Assembly: GCF_030056735.1 (NCBI RefSeq) | Contig: NZ_JASHKN010000001.1 | Span: 62,001-126,000 of the forward strand | Length of the DNA stretch: 64,000 nt | DNA from: Rhodococcus sp. IEGM 1409 | Lineage (GTDB): Bacteria > Actinomycetota > Actinomycetes > Mycobacteriales > Mycobacteriaceae | Reading direction: 5' to 3' | In this document: in pieces, positions 43,334 to 51,979 of the stretch | How positions within the stretch are numbered: the stretch's first letter is position 1 | How the letters are laid out: each line of letters opens with the position of its first letter | Position numbers and translations under genes: made by a program | Notes under the pieces: generated by a model | The model's database searches: none | What the model saw: the letters and a program-made list of their open reading frames with translations, nothing else | What the model was told of the DNA's origin: nothing

Positions 43334-45106
43334 CTAGCCCTTGGGTACCGAGCCTGCCGCGACCTTTCCGACGTATTCGTCGTACGAGTCCACGTAACCA
43401 CCCTCGCGGCCTTCGAGAACGTGCAGAGTGTCGACGCCGACGTCGTAACCCTCGTTCCGCAATTCCACCTTGCGCGACTTGAAAGTGCTGGTGTGTTCGA
43501 GTGAGTCGACGATGCGGATGAACAGCGGGACCGCGTAGTTGGGGAGCTTGCCGTAGAGGTGAGCCGCGACTTCGCTGCCCTCGAAACTCTGACCGTCCCG
43601 TAGCTTGACCGCCGCCATGCCCCCGCGCCCGTCCGTGCCCGGAATCTCGACGCCGTAGACAACCGCTTCCTCGACGGCCGGGTACGAACTCAGCGCGCCC
43701 TCGACTTCCGTGGTGGCGACGTTCTCACCCTTCCATCGGAAAGTGTCACCGAGGCGGTCGACGAAGGCGACGTGGCCCCATCCCTGCTTGCGCACCAGGT
43801 CCCCGGTGTCGAACCAGGTGTCGTCGTCCTTGAATCCGCCGCGTACCAGTTTGCTGTTGCTCGCCGCCTCGTCGGTGTAACCGTCGAAAGGCGCCCGGTC
43901 GGTGACCTTGGACAGCAGGAGCCCGACCTGACCCGTGGAGACCTTGCGGAGTCGACCGTCGGCGGCGCGCAACGCCTTTCCGGTGTCCTCGTCGAACTCC
44001 ACGACGGCGTGCGGCAACGGGCAGATGCCTGCTGTCTTGTCCACGTTGAGTGCATTGACGAACGCGATGTTGCATTCACTGGCACCGTAGAACTCGGCGA
44101 CGCGGGGAATGCCGAACCGCTGGGTGAATTCGGCCCAGATCTCAGGGCGCAGACCGTTACCCACCATGAGCCGAACAGCGTTGTCGCTGTCGGTCGGCTT
44201 GACCGGCTGGTTGAGCAGATAGCGGCACAGCTCGCCGATGTAGGTGAAGGCGGTCGCCTTGTTGACTGCGATGTCGTCCCAGAACCGCGAGGCGGAGAAC
44301 TGACGTCCGATCGCGATGGTCGCACCGGACGCGAGCACCGAGGACAACGAGACCGTCAACGCGTTGTTGTGATAGAGCGGCAGGCAGCAGTACAGGGTGT
44401 CGGAGCCGCGCAAGCGCACGCCCATCAACCCGAGCCCTGACATCGACTTCAACCAGCGGAAGTGAGTCATCAAGCTGGCCTTGGGCATTCCGGTGGTGCC
44501 CGAGGTGAAGATGTAAAACGCCTTCTCCTTAGCCAGCACCTCGGCGGTGACCGCCGGGTTGGCCGGATCAGCCGTCTTCGCCAGATCCGACAGTTCACTG
44601 ACAAGAAGTTGAGCTGGCCCGGCAAATCCGGCAGGCAACGATTCAAGGGCTTCTTCGCACTCGTCGGCGACCACCAGGACGCGAGCGTCGAGCAGCGTAA
44701 GGCTGTGTGCCAGAACGTCGTCGCGCTGGTTGTAGTTCAGCATGCCTGCCGCCGCACCGAGTTTGACGGCAGCGAGTGCGATCAGCAGGGCTTCCGGCGT
44801 GTTCTTTGCCAGCACTCCGACGACGTCTCCGCGGTCGACCCCTCGGCCACGGAGAACGTCCGCGTAGCGGTTCACCAGTTCGTTGGCCTCGGCATAACTG
44901 GTCGCGTGACCTTCGAACCGGATGAACGGGCGTGACGGGTGAGCGTGCGCAGCCTTCTGGAAGATCAACCCGATCGATTCCTTGGCCGAAGGCTTTCGGG
45001 TGAGGCCGGCAGCCCCCCGCGCCAGGATCGGCACCTCGGTGATCATCGACGGCAGTTTTGCCGCCAGATCCAGCAGGCCGACGGTCGAACGGGCTTCCGA
45101 ACTCAT
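43334..45106 (-). CDS. fadD6: Long-chain fatty-acid-CoA ligase FadD6
   Basis: A 590-residue ANL-superfamily enzyme. The P-loop IFTSGTTGMPKA lies near residue 195, with FYGASECN and the TGDLVR (A8 region), then DRLGDTFRWKGENVATTEVE. The overall pattern resembles very-long-chain/FATP-type acyl-CoA synthetases. It activates fatty acids, consuming ATP and CoA, at the membrane face. The M. tuberculosis homologue is Rv1206, next to folP2. It lies 21 bp from folP2 on the same strand. Confidence 0.93.
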   Translation of the reverse strand: MSSEARSTVGLLDLAAKLPSMITEVPILARGAAGLTRKPSAKESIGLIFQKAAHAHPSRPFIRFEGHATSYAEANELVNRYADVLRGRGVDRGDVVGVLAKNTPEALLIALAAVKLGAAAGMLNYNQRDDVLAHSLTLLDARVLVVADECEEALESLPAGFAGPAQLLVSELSDLAKTADPANPAVTAEVLAKEKAFYIFTSGTTGMPKASLMTHFRWLKSMSGLGLMGVRLRGSDTLYCCLPLYHNNALTVSLSSVLASGATIAIGRQFSASRFWDDIAVNKATAFTYIGELCRYLLNQPVKPTDSDNAVRLMVGNGLRPEIWAEFTQRFGIPRVAEFYGASECNIAFVNALNVDKTAGICPLPHAVVEFDEDTGKALRAADGRLRKVSTGQVGLLLSKVTDRAPFDGYTDEAASNSKLVRGGFKDDDTWFDTGDLVRKQGWGHVAFVDRLGDTFRWKGENVATTEVEGALSSYPAVEEAVVYGVEIPGTDGRGGMAAVKLRDGQSFEGSEVAAHLYGKLPNYAVPLFIRIVDSLEHTSTFKSRKVELRNEGYDVGVDTLHVLEGREGGYVDSYDEYVGKVAAGSVPKG

Positions 45107-45205
45107 GGCTCCCCTAACACGTATCCGGCGCCCATTCGGCCGCCCGGTCTGCGGCCACCTTACTGCACGGTAATAAAGCCCGCCATGCCCCAGGTCAGGG
45201 TTTCA

Positions 45206-45307
45206 GGCACGCGTCTGCCACCATTCGACGCACGCGTCTGTCACCTTTCGACGCACGCGTCTGTCACCTTTCGACGCACGCGTCTGTCACCTTTCGACGC
45301 ACGCGTC
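45206..45307. repeat. 23-bp tandem array extending from the 3' end of a LOG gene
   Basis: On the minus strand, four copies of a 23-bp unit start at 45307, 45284, 45261 and 45238, plus a 10-bp partial copy. The first unit encodes the last residues DACVER and the stop of the LOG gene. Units 2 and 3 match it, and unit 4 has two changes. Confidence 0.93.
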
Positions 45308-45844
45308 CAGGGCAGCCTCGACGTCCGTCCTCACCAGCAGCGTGTCCAGCGCCTGACGCCCGACGAAGCCGGTCCCCTCGAGCTTGTTCAACCACTCGAG
45401 CAGGCCGGTGAAGTGCCCGACGGGATCGAGCATCACCACAGGCTTCTCGTGCATTCCGAGGTAGCCGGCGGTCCACGTCTCGAACAACTCTTCCAGCGTG
45501 CCGATTCCGCCTGGCAGCGTGATGAACGCGTCGGCGTGATCTTCCATCAGCTTCTTGCGTTCGCGCATGGTGTCCGTGACGATCAACTCGTCGGCATCGA
45601 CGTCGGCAACTTCCTTGTGTACCAAGGCCTTCGGAATGACGCCGACGGTCCAAGCGCCCGCCGCGCGAGCGGACTCGGCAACAGCGCCCATCATCGAAAC
45701 GTTGCCGCCGCCCGAGACCAACTGCCATCCGCGTCGACCGATCGCGGTTCCCACCTCTGCCGCCAACGCCAGGAAAGACTCGTCCACCGGACCTGACGCG
45801 CAGTAGACGCAGATCGAGTACTTCTTGTCGGAATCGGTCACCAT
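45287..45844 (-). CDS. LOG-family protein (cytokinin riboside 5'-monophosphate phosphoribohydrolase), Rv1205 type
   Basis: A 185-residue LOG protein. GGNVSMMGAVAESARAAGAWTVGVIP holds the first nucleotide-binding segment, and LPGGIGTLEELFETWT is the diagnostic PGGxGTxxE motif. It hydrolyses nucleoside 5'-monophosphates (cytokinin-type or other) to the free base and ribose-5-phosphate. M. tuberculosis Rv1205 (187 residues) lies in the same place. The start overlaps the second LOG gene by seven bases. Its C-terminus (DACVER) and stop are the first unit of a 23-bp repeat array, so this end may vary among strains. Confidence 0.9.
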   Translation of the reverse strand: MVTDSDKKYSICVYCASGPVDESFLALAAEVGTAIGRRGWQLVSGGGNVSMMGAVAESARAAGAWTVGVIPKALVHKEVADVDADELIVTDTMRERKKLMEDHADAFITLPGGIGTLEELFETWTAGYLGMHEKPVVMLDPVGHFTGLLEWLNKLEGTGFVGRQALDTLLVRTDVEAALDACVER

Positions 45845-46641
45845 TCCTCTTCTTTCCCCAGATCTGCGGCCTCGTCGACGCCCTTGTCTGCGTCGAGGAC
45901 GATTCGTACTGCTTCTTCCACGCTGTCGGTGACGTGCAGCAGGTTCACGTCGCCTTCGGAAATCTTGCCGTCACTCTCGAGGGTGCCGCGAATCCAGTCG
46001 ACGAGTCCGGACCAGTACTCGGTACCGAACAGGACGATCGGGAAGCGCGTGACTTTGTGGGTCTGCACCAGGGTGAGTGCTTCGAACAGCTCGTCGAGTG
46101 TTCCGAAGCCGCCGGGCAGGCAGATGAAGGCCTGGGAGTACTTCACGAACATCGTCTTGCGAGCGAAGAAGTACCGGAAGTTGATTCCGAGATCCACCCA
46201 CTCGTTGAGTCCCTGCTCGAACGGCAGCTCGATGCCGAGACCGATCGAGTATCCGCCGGCCTCGCTGCAACCGCGGTTGGCAGCTTCCATGACGCCCGGC
46301 CCACCACCGGTGATGACGGCGTACCCGGCCTCGGCCAACGCCGTTCCCAGTTCACGGCCGGATTGATACTCGGGATGATCGACCGTGGTGCGGGCCGAAC
46401 CGAACACCGTCACTGCACGCGGGACCTCGGCGAGCGCGCCGAAACCTTCGATGAATTCGCTCTGGATACGCAACACACGCCACGGATCGGTGTGTACCCA
46501 ATCCGTGGGTCCGCGCTTGTCGAGCAAGCGCTGATCTGTCGTGGTCTTCTCGTCCTTGCGCTTGCGTCGAAGCTGAACCGGCCCGCGGTGCTTGATCGAC
46601 GAGCTCTGCTTCTTCGAAGCCGAATTCTTCTCTGGTGCCAT
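45838..46641 (-). CDS. LOG-family protein (second paralogue, long N-terminal extension)
   Basis: A 267-residue LOG/TIGR00730 protein. The basic N-terminus (KKQSSSIKHRGPVQLRRKRKDEKTT) is followed by VFGSARTTVDHPEY, ITGGGPGVMEAANRGCSEAG and LPGGFGTLDELFEALTL with the PGGxGTxxE motif. The same hydrolase chemistry is expected, on a different nucleotide perhaps. The ATG at 46641 is preceded by TAGCCT at 6 nt, so it probably starts the two-LOG transcript as a leaderless mRNA; the downstream paralogue overlaps its end. Confidence 0.88.
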   Translation of the reverse strand: MAPEKNSASKKQSSSIKHRGPVQLRRKRKDEKTTTDQRLLDKRGPTDWVHTDPWRVLRIQSEFIEGFGALAEVPRAVTVFGSARTTVDHPEYQSGRELGTALAEAGYAVITGGGPGVMEAANRGCSEAGGYSIGLGIELPFEQGLNEWVDLGINFRYFFARKTMFVKYSQAFICLPGGFGTLDELFEALTLVQTHKVTRFPIVLFGTEYWSGLVDWIRGTLESDGKISEGDVNLLHVTDSVEEAVRIVLDADKGVDEAADLGKEEEW

Positions 46642-46647
46642 GCGGCA

Positions 46648-46653
46648 AGGCTA
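46648..46653 (-). promoter_or_regulatory. Predicted -10 of the long LOG gene (leaderless)
   Basis: TAGCCT on the minus strand is separated by 6 nt from the ATG at 46641. There is no Shine-Dalgarno sequence. Confidence 0.5.
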
Positions 46654-46657
46654 ACGG

Positions 46658-47728
46658 TCAGGCCGACAGATACTTCCTCAGCACGTCCGCGACGTCGGTG
46701 ATCTGTTGCACCGGAACGTGCTCGTCGCGCTTGTGCGCGAGGTTCGGATCACCCGGTCCGTAGTTCACGGCAGGAATGCCGAGCGCCGAGAATCTGGACA
46801 CGTCGGTCCACCCGTACTTCGCGCGGAACTGACCACCGGCCGCCTCGATCAGGGCGGCAGCGGACGGGTTCGCCAAGCCAGGCAGCGCGCCGGGTGAGGA
46901 GTCGGTGACCTCGAATCCGAGGCCCAGACCGTCGAACGCTTCACGCACGTGTGCCTCGGCTTGTGCCTCGCTGCGATCGGGTGCAAATCGGAAGTTGACG
47001 TCCATCTCGGCTTCGTCAGGGACGACGTTTCCGGCGACACCTCCGGAGATCCGCACCGCCGACAAACCTTCGCGGTAGCCGCAACCGTCGATGTCGACCG
47101 AGCGCGGCTGGTAACTCGACAACCGCTCCAACGCTCCGCCGAACTTGTGAATGGCGTTCTCGCCCAGCCAGGACCTGGCAGAATGTGCGCGAGTTCCCGA
47201 AGCCGTCAACCGAACCCGCATCGTGCCCTGGCACCCGGCCTCGATGAAACCGGCCGTCGGCTCACCGAGAATTGCGACGTCGGCCGTGAGCCATTCCGGG
47301 ATCTCGCGTTCGATTCGTCCGAGTCCGTTGTACGCCGCGGCGATCTCTTCGCAGTCGTAGAAGACCAGGGTCAAGTCGTGGGCCAAGTTCTCGATGGTCG
47401 CGGCCAGGTGAAGAAACACCGCGTCGCCCGACTTCATGTCGACGGTCCCGCATCCGTGCAGGATGTCGCCAACACGTTGCGAAGGAACGTTATCGGCGAT
47501 CGGCACCGTGTCCAGATGTCCGGCGAGCATGACGCGACTGGGCAAACCACGCGAGGTACGCGCCAACACGGCGTTGCCGTTGCGGATGATCTCGAAGCCC
47601 GAAGTCTGCTCACGCAGCGCATCCTCGACAGCCTGCGCGATGACGGATTCGTCGTGCGAGACGCTGGGGATGTCGACCAGGGCAGCCGTCAAGTCGATGG
47701 GGTCCGAAGCAAGATCGAGGATGCTCAC
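46658..47728 (-). CDS. dapE: Succinyl-diaminopimelate desuccinylase
   Basis: A 356-residue M20 metallopeptidase-fold enzyme. Metal and catalytic motifs in order are [20 protein letters not shown], the Glu pair in [18 protein letters not shown] and a C-terminal HKRDEHVP. It removes succinate from N-succinyl-L,L-diaminopimelate, a late step to meso-DAP and lysine. The GTG at 47728 is supported by TAGGCT seven bases upstream. It is divergent from dapD, which encodes the enzyme two steps earlier; dapC is also in this window. M. tuberculosis Rv1202. Confidence 0.93.
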   Translation of the reverse strand: MSILDLASDPIDLTAALVDIPSVSHDESVIAQAVEDALREQTSGFEIIRNGNAVLARTSRGLPSRVMLAGHLDTVPIADNVPSQRVGDILHGCGTVDMKSGDAVFLHLAATIENLAHDLTLVFYDCEEIAAAYNGLGRIEREIPEWLTADVAILGEPTAGFIEAGCQGTMRVRLTASGTRAHSARSWLGENAIHKFGGALERLSSYQPRSVDIDGCGYREGLSAVRISGGVAGNVVPDEAEMDVNFRFAPDRSEAQAEAHVREAFDGLGLGFEVTDSSPGALPGLANPSAAALIEAAGGQFRAKYGWTDVSRFSALGIPAVNYGPGDPNLAHKRDEHVPVQQITDVADVLRKYLSA

Positions 47729-47735
47729 ACGCACC

Positions 47736-47741
47736 AGCCTA
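47736..47741 (-). promoter_or_regulatory. Predicted -10 of dapE (leaderless)
   Basis: TAGGCT on the minus strand is separated by 7 nt from the GTG at 47728. There is no Shine-Dalgarno sequence. Confidence 0.5.
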
Positions 47742-47763
47742 GGCCGGTGCACCCACCACCCAG

Positions 47764-47769
47764 TAATCT
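47764..47769 (+). promoter_or_regulatory. Predicted -10 of dapD (near-leaderless)
   Basis: TAATCT is separated by 8 nt from the GTG at 47778. There is no Shine-Dalgarno sequence. The whole divergent gap to dapE is only 49 bp. Confidence 0.45.
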
Positions 47770-47777
47770 CTAGTCCC

Positions 47778-48731
47778 GTGAGCGCACAGGGAGCAACAGC
47801 AGTAGGTATCGCCAACGTGACCGCGGACGGAACCGTCCTCGACACCTGGTTCCCGGCACCGGAGCTGGGAACATTCGACAAGACCGGTACCGAGAACGTC
47901 GAGGGAACAGACATTCCTTCCGATCTTGCACTCCTGGCAGGCACTGACGACGCTCGCGAGGTCTCGCAGGTCGTCGTGCGCACCACCATCGCCGATCTCT
48001 CCAAGGCACCGGTCGACGCCCATGACGTCTACCTGCGCCTCCACCTCCTCTCGCACCGTCTCGTCGCGCCCCACGGCGTCAACCTCGACGGCCAGTTCGG
48101 CCTGCTCAGCAACGTCGTGTGGACCAACTTCGGCCCGTGCGCCGTCGAGGGCTTCGAGCAGGTTCGCTCGCGTCTGCGCATCCGCGGAGTCGTCACCGTG
48201 TTCAGCGTCGACAAGTTCCCCCGCATGGTCGACTACGTCGTGCCGTCGGGAGTTCGCATCGGTGACGCGGACCGTGTCCGTCTCGGCGCACACCTCGCCA
48301 GCGGCACCACCGTCATGCACGAGGGCTTCGTCAACTTCAACGCCGGCACCCTCGGCAACTCGATGGTCGAAGGCCGCATCTCTGCGGGCGTCGTCGTCGA
48401 CGACGGATCCGATGTGGGCGGCGGCGCCTCGATCATGGGCACCCTCTCCGGCGGCGGCAAGGAAACTATCTCCCTCGGCAAGCGCTGCCTCCTCGGCGCC
48501 AACGCCGGCCTCGGCATTTCACTCGGCGACGACTGCGTCCTCGAAGCCGGCCTCTACGTCACCGCGGGCACCAAGGTCACCGGTCCGGACGGCACCGTCG
48601 TCAAGGCCAAGGAACTGAGCGGCAAGTCCAACCTTCTCTTCCGCCGTAACTCGGTCTCGGGTGCCGTCGAGGTCGTGCCGTGGAAGGGCACCGGCGTCGA
48701 ACTGAACGCTGCTTTGCACGCCAACGACTGA
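47778..48731 (+). CDS. dapD: 2,3,4,5-tetrahydropyridine-2,6-dicarboxylate N-succinyltransferase
   Basis: A 317-residue actinobacterial-type DapD, equal in length to M. tuberculosis Rv1201c. An N-terminal alpha/beta domain precedes a left-handed parallel beta-helix, visible as hexapeptide-like stretches ([38 protein letters not shown]). It transfers succinate from succinyl-CoA to tetrahydrodipicolinate on the way to DAP and lysine, as a trimer in the cytosol. The start codon is GTG. The last base of its stop is the first base of the following permease start (TGATG). Confidence 0.95.
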   Translation: MSAQGATAVGIANVTADGTVLDTWFPAPELGTFDKTGTENVEGTDIPSDLALLAGTDDAREVSQVVVRTTIADLSKAPVDAHDVYLRLHLLSHRLVAPHGVNLDGQFGLLSNVVWTNFGPCAVEGFEQVRSRLRIRGVVTVFSVDKFPRMVDYVVPSGVRIGDADRVRLGAHLASGTTVMHEGFVNFNAGTLGNSMVEGRISAGVVVDDGSDVGGGASIMGTLSGGGKETISLGKRCLLGANAGLGISLGDDCVLEAGLYVTAGTKVTGPDGTVVKAKELSGKSNLLFRRNSVSGAVEVVPWKGTGVELNAALHAND

Positions 48732-50113
48732 TGACTAGCACCGACGTCTCCGACGGAACAACCACTGCTCTCGGCCACGGTCTCAAGGTCCGCCATCTGA
48801 CGATGATGGGCCTGGGCTCGGCCATCGGCGCCGGACTATTTCTCGGAACCGGCGTCGGTATCGCCAAGGCCGGCCCGGCAGTCCTGATCTCCTACATCCT
48901 TGCGGGCGCCGTCGTGGTGTTCGTGATGCGCATGCTCGGCGAGATGGGAGCTGCGATTCCGGCCAGCGGTTCCTTCTCCCACTACGCACGCCTGGGAATC
49001 GGCGAGTGGGCCGGCTTCGTGATGGGCTGGCTCTACTGGTTCATGCTCATCATGGTGCTGGGCGCCGAGATCACCGGAGCGTCGGCGATCGTGAACGACT
49101 GGGTGCCGTCGATCCCGCAATGGGTCGTCGCCCTGGTCTTCGTGGTGTTCTTCGCCGTCGTGAACCTGGCCAAGGTCAGCAACTTCGGCGAGTTCGAGTT
49201 CTGGTTCGCCGCAATCAAAGTAACCGTCATCATCGGCTTCCTGATCATCGGTGTCCTGCTGGTGTTCGGCATCCTGCCCGATACCGACCCGGTCGGTACG
49301 AGCAATCTTTTCGGGCAGGGCGGCTTCATGCCCAACGGGTTGTCCGGCATTGCCGCAGGTCTTCTCGTCGTGGCATTCGCTTTCGGCGGGATCGAGATCG
49401 TCACCATCGCCGCAGCCGAATCCGAGGATCCGGAACGCTCCATCGCCGTCGCTGTCCGGAGCGTCGTGTGGCGCATCAGCGTCTTTTACATCGGCGCCAT
49501 CTCGATCATGGTTCTGCTGCTGCCCTGGAACGACCCCGAACTCGAGAGCGGCCCGTTTGTGGCCGTCTTGAACAAGGCGAACATTCCGGGTGTTGCCGGG
49601 TTCATGGAACTCGTCGTAGTTGTGGCTTTGCTCTCCGCGTTCAACGCCAACATCTACGGCACCTCTCGTATGGCGTTCTCACTGTCGCGCCGCGGCGACG
49701 GGCCCGCTTTCATGGCGAAACTGTCGAGCACCGGAGTTCCTACGAATGCCGTTCTGCTGTCGGTGTTCTTCGGCTTCGTCAGCGTCCTGCTTAACTGGCT
49801 GCTCCCCGACGACCTGCTCGGCATCCTGCTCAACGCAGTCGGCGCCGCGCTGCTCGTCATCTGGATCTTCATCGTCGTCTCGCATCTGCGACTGCGTAAA
49901 CAACTCGAAGCGTCGGGCAAGCTGACAGTTCGTATGTGGCTGTTCCCGTATCTGAGCTACGCGACACTCGCGATGCTCGGCGTGTTCGTCGTCCTCATGC
50001 TCTTCGACGCCGATGCACGTGCGCAGTTAATCTCGACCACCGTGTTGTTCCTCGTGATCGCGGCATTGGGTTTCCTGAACGCCCGCTGGCGTAAGCAGAA
50101 TCAGCCCGCTTGA
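48731..50113 (+). CDS. APC-superfamily amino acid permease (AAT family)
   Basis: A 460-residue transporter with 12 predicted helices. The opening LKVRHLTMMGLGSAIGAGLFLGTGVGIAKAGPAVL is the AAT-family first helix, and the AFAFGGIEIVTIAAAESEDPERSI stretch is the conserved loop after helix 6. Members import amino acids such as GABA, proline or aromatic amino acids with protons; specificity is not visible. It is translationally coupled to dapD by a one-base overlap, which might link permease expression to DAP/lysine synthesis. Confidence 0.88.
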   Translation: MTSTDVSDGTTTALGHGLKVRHLTMMGLGSAIGAGLFLGTGVGIAKAGPAVLISYILAGAVVVFVMRMLGEMGAAIPASGSFSHYARLGIGEWAGFVMGWLYWFMLIMVLGAEITGASAIVNDWVPSIPQWVVALVFVVFFAVVNLAKVSNFGEFEFWFAAIKVTVIIGFLIIGVLLVFGILPDTDPVGTSNLFGQGGFMPNGLSGIAAGLLVVAFAFGGIEIVTIAAAESEDPERSIAVAVRSVVWRISVFYIGAISIMVLLLPWNDPELESGPFVAVLNKANIPGVAGFMELVVVVALLSAFNANIYGTSRMAFSLSRRGDGPAFMAKLSSTGVPTNAVLLSVFFGFVSVLLNWLLPDDLLGILLNAVGAALLVIWIFIVVSHLRLRKQLEASGKLTVRMWLFPYLSYATLAMLGVFVVLMLFDADARAQLISTTVLFLVIAALGFLNARWRKQNQPA

Positions 50114-50122
50114 TCTGTGTGC

Positions 50123-50881
50123 CTATGCATCTCGTCTGTTCACTACGACGACGCTGAGACCGAAGACGACGAGTACGAAGAGGGCGAAGTAGATCAGGCT
50201 GCCCCAGGGTCCCCAGTGGAAGTCGACGCTACCGCCGGAACCGAGAAAGTTATTGGCATTCATGAACGGCAGGAACGGCATGATCTTCTCGCCAATGCTG
50301 CCGAACAGGTTGAACAGATTCTCGATGAGTAGGGGCCACAACAGCAGTAGCGCGATAGCACCTGCAGACTGCCGGAGCAACGCTCCCACTCCGACTGCCA
50401 GAACCACGCAGAAGAACGCGTAGATCGGTGTTCCGTAGACGACCCGCCAGTTCTCGTCGCCGGACAGCGTAAGGAATCTTCCGGCGTCACCTGCTGTGGC
50501 CTTCGTCAGAGCGAAGGCGCCGAACGACAATACGAGAGTCAATACCGCTCCGAAACCGCCGATGAGGCCGGCCTTGGCGATCAGCACCGAAGCGCGATTC
50601 GGAATCGCCTGGAATGTGGTTCGGATGGTCCCGAAGCGGTACTCACTGGTGACCGCGAGGGCCGCCATGATCATCAGAACCAACACGCCGAAGCCGGTCA
50701 CTCCACTGAGCGCCCCCGACACGGTCGGCATCATTGCACCGTTCGAACTGCGGAGCGACGACTTGGCGCTGAGTCCGAAAGCGGTCGCAAGCCCCAGCCC
50801 GAGAACGACGATGATGATCGTGCACCACAGCGGCGACTTGGTCGTGGTGATCTTGATACGTTCAGCACTGAGAACAGCCAT
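50123..50881 (-). CDS. ABC-2 type transporter permease
   Basis: A 252-residue integral membrane protein with six hydrophobic segments; the start MAVLSAERIKITTTKSPLW and the TSEYRFGTIRTTFQAIPNR loop are typical of ABC-2 permeases. The upstream ATPase gene shares one base (TGATG), so both form an exporter. Such two-gene exporters move antibiotics, lipids or peptides; the substrate is unknown. Confidence 0.87.
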   Translation of the reverse strand: MAVLSAERIKITTTKSPLWCTIIIVVLGLGLATAFGLSAKSSLRSSNGAMMPTVSGALSGVTGFGVLVLMIMAALAVTSEYRFGTIRTTFQAIPNRASVLIAKAGLIGGFGAVLTLVLSFGAFALTKATAGDAGRFLTLSGDENWRVVYGTPIYAFFCVVLAVGVGALLRQSAGAIALLLLWPLLIENLFNLFGSIGEKIMPFLPFMNANNFLGSGGSVDFHWGPWGSLIYFALFVLVVFGLSVVVVNRRDA

Positions 50882-51855
50882 TACAGTGCACCTCCCATAG
50901 CCTGCTGTGTATTTGCGTGGTGTGCACCAGCACCCGGATCGACACCGGACGCGTGGTACTGGACATCGTCTCCGGTCAACTTCATAAACGCATCCTCGAG
51001 CGATCCCTGCTGGGACGCCAACTCGTACAACACGATTCCCTGCGAACCAGCCAAACCGCCGATCACATCGGTGGTCGAATCCACGACGACCAATGCCGGC
51101 GCAACACCGGAACCGTCTTCACGCACCGTCAGCCCCTGCGAGAGCAACACACTGCGCAACGCATCGAGCTGAGGACTGCGCACGCGCACCGTCGACTCCG
51201 ACGAGCGATCCACGAACTCCTTCACCGTCGAATCAGAAATCAACCGACCCCGGCCGATCACCACCAACTGCTCGGCCGTCAACGCCATCTCCGACAGGAG
51301 GTGACTCGACACCAGCACCGTGCGACCCTCGGTCGCCAACCGCTGCATGAACTTACGAATCCAGACGATGCCCTCCGGATCGAGACCGTTGACCGGCTCG
51401 TCGAACAACAACACCTTCGGATCACCCAACAACGCACCCGCCAACCCCAGACGCTGCGACATACCCAACGAGAACCCGCCGGCCTTCTTGCCCGCCACCT
51501 CGGACAACCCGACCAACCCGAGCACCTCGTCGACGCGGGACTTCGGGATCCCGTTCGAGGCGGCCATCCACTGCAGATGCGCCCGCGCACTGCGATTGGG
51601 GTGCACCCACTTCGCATCCAACAACGCGCCCACCGTCCGCAACGGTGTCGTCAACTCGCGGTACGGCTTGCCGTCGATCAACGCCGAACCCGACGTCGGC
51701 TGATCCAACCCCAGAATCATCCGCATCGTCGTCGACTTACCCGCACCATTCGGACCCAGAAAGCCCGTCACGATGCCCGGCTTGACCGTGAACGACAAAT
51801 CGTCCACCGCTTTCGTCGGTCCGTAAACCTTGGTCAATCCCCTCAGCTCGATCAT
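50881..51855 (-). CDS. ABC transporter ATP-binding protein (CcmA/DrrA-like)
   Basis: A 324-residue ATPase. Walker A is GPNGAGKST at about residue 35, followed by a signature of the type SLGMSQRL (serine-leucine variant of LSGGQ), Walker B VLLFDEPVNGLDPEG and a switch His in SSHLLSEM. The C-terminal ~100 residues form an extension seen in drug-resistance exporters. It energises the ABC-2 permease encoded next. A self-resistance or lipid export role is only a guess. Confidence 0.9.
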   Translation of the reverse strand: MIELRGLTKVYGPTKAVDDLSFTVKPGIVTGFLGPNGAGKSTTMRMILGLDQPTSGSALIDGKPYRELTTPLRTVGALLDAKWVHPNRSARAHLQWMAASNGIPKSRVDEVLGLVGLSEVAGKKAGGFSLGMSQRLGLAGALLGDPKVLLFDEPVNGLDPEGIVWIRKFMQRLATEGRTVLVSSHLLSEMALTAEQLVVIGRGRLISDSTVKEFVDRSSESTVRVRSPQLDALRSVLLSQGLTVREDGSGVAPALVVVDSTTDVIGGLAGSQGIVLYELASQQGSLEDAFMKLTGDDVQYHASGVDPGAGAHHANTQQAMGGAL

Positions 51856-51917
51856 GAGGACCAGTCAACCACGAAAACCGAACTGTCGGAACTTTCCTCT
51901 GCGCACGGAGAAAACCG

Positions 51918-51946
51918 TTGCGTAAGTTCGTTGTCGACGTTAGTAT
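51918..51946 (+). promoter_or_regulatory. Predicted promoter of the HNH/DUF222 gene
   Basis: TTGCGT (51918-51923), a 17-nt spacer and TAGTAT (51941-51946) form a plausible promoter. The -10 abuts the LexA box, so LexA binding would block transcription. Confidence 0.45.
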
Positions 51947-51961
51947 CGAATGTATGTTCGA
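51946..51961. promoter_or_regulatory. LexA-binding SOS box
   Basis: TCGAATGTATGTTCGA matches the actinobacterial consensus TCGAAC-RNRY-GTTCGA at 15 of 16 positions (T for C at position 6). It lies at the predicted transcription start of the HNH gene. M. tuberculosis 13E12-repeat genes of the same family are known SOS genes. Confidence 0.75.
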
Positions 51962-51979
51962 CACTACCGGGGGGTAAAA

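Noticed and set aside
51950..51979. ATG at 51950 as the start of the HNH gene
   Set aside because: It would place the LexA box and the predicted transcription start inside the coding sequence; GTG at 51980 has a purine-rich ribosome site.
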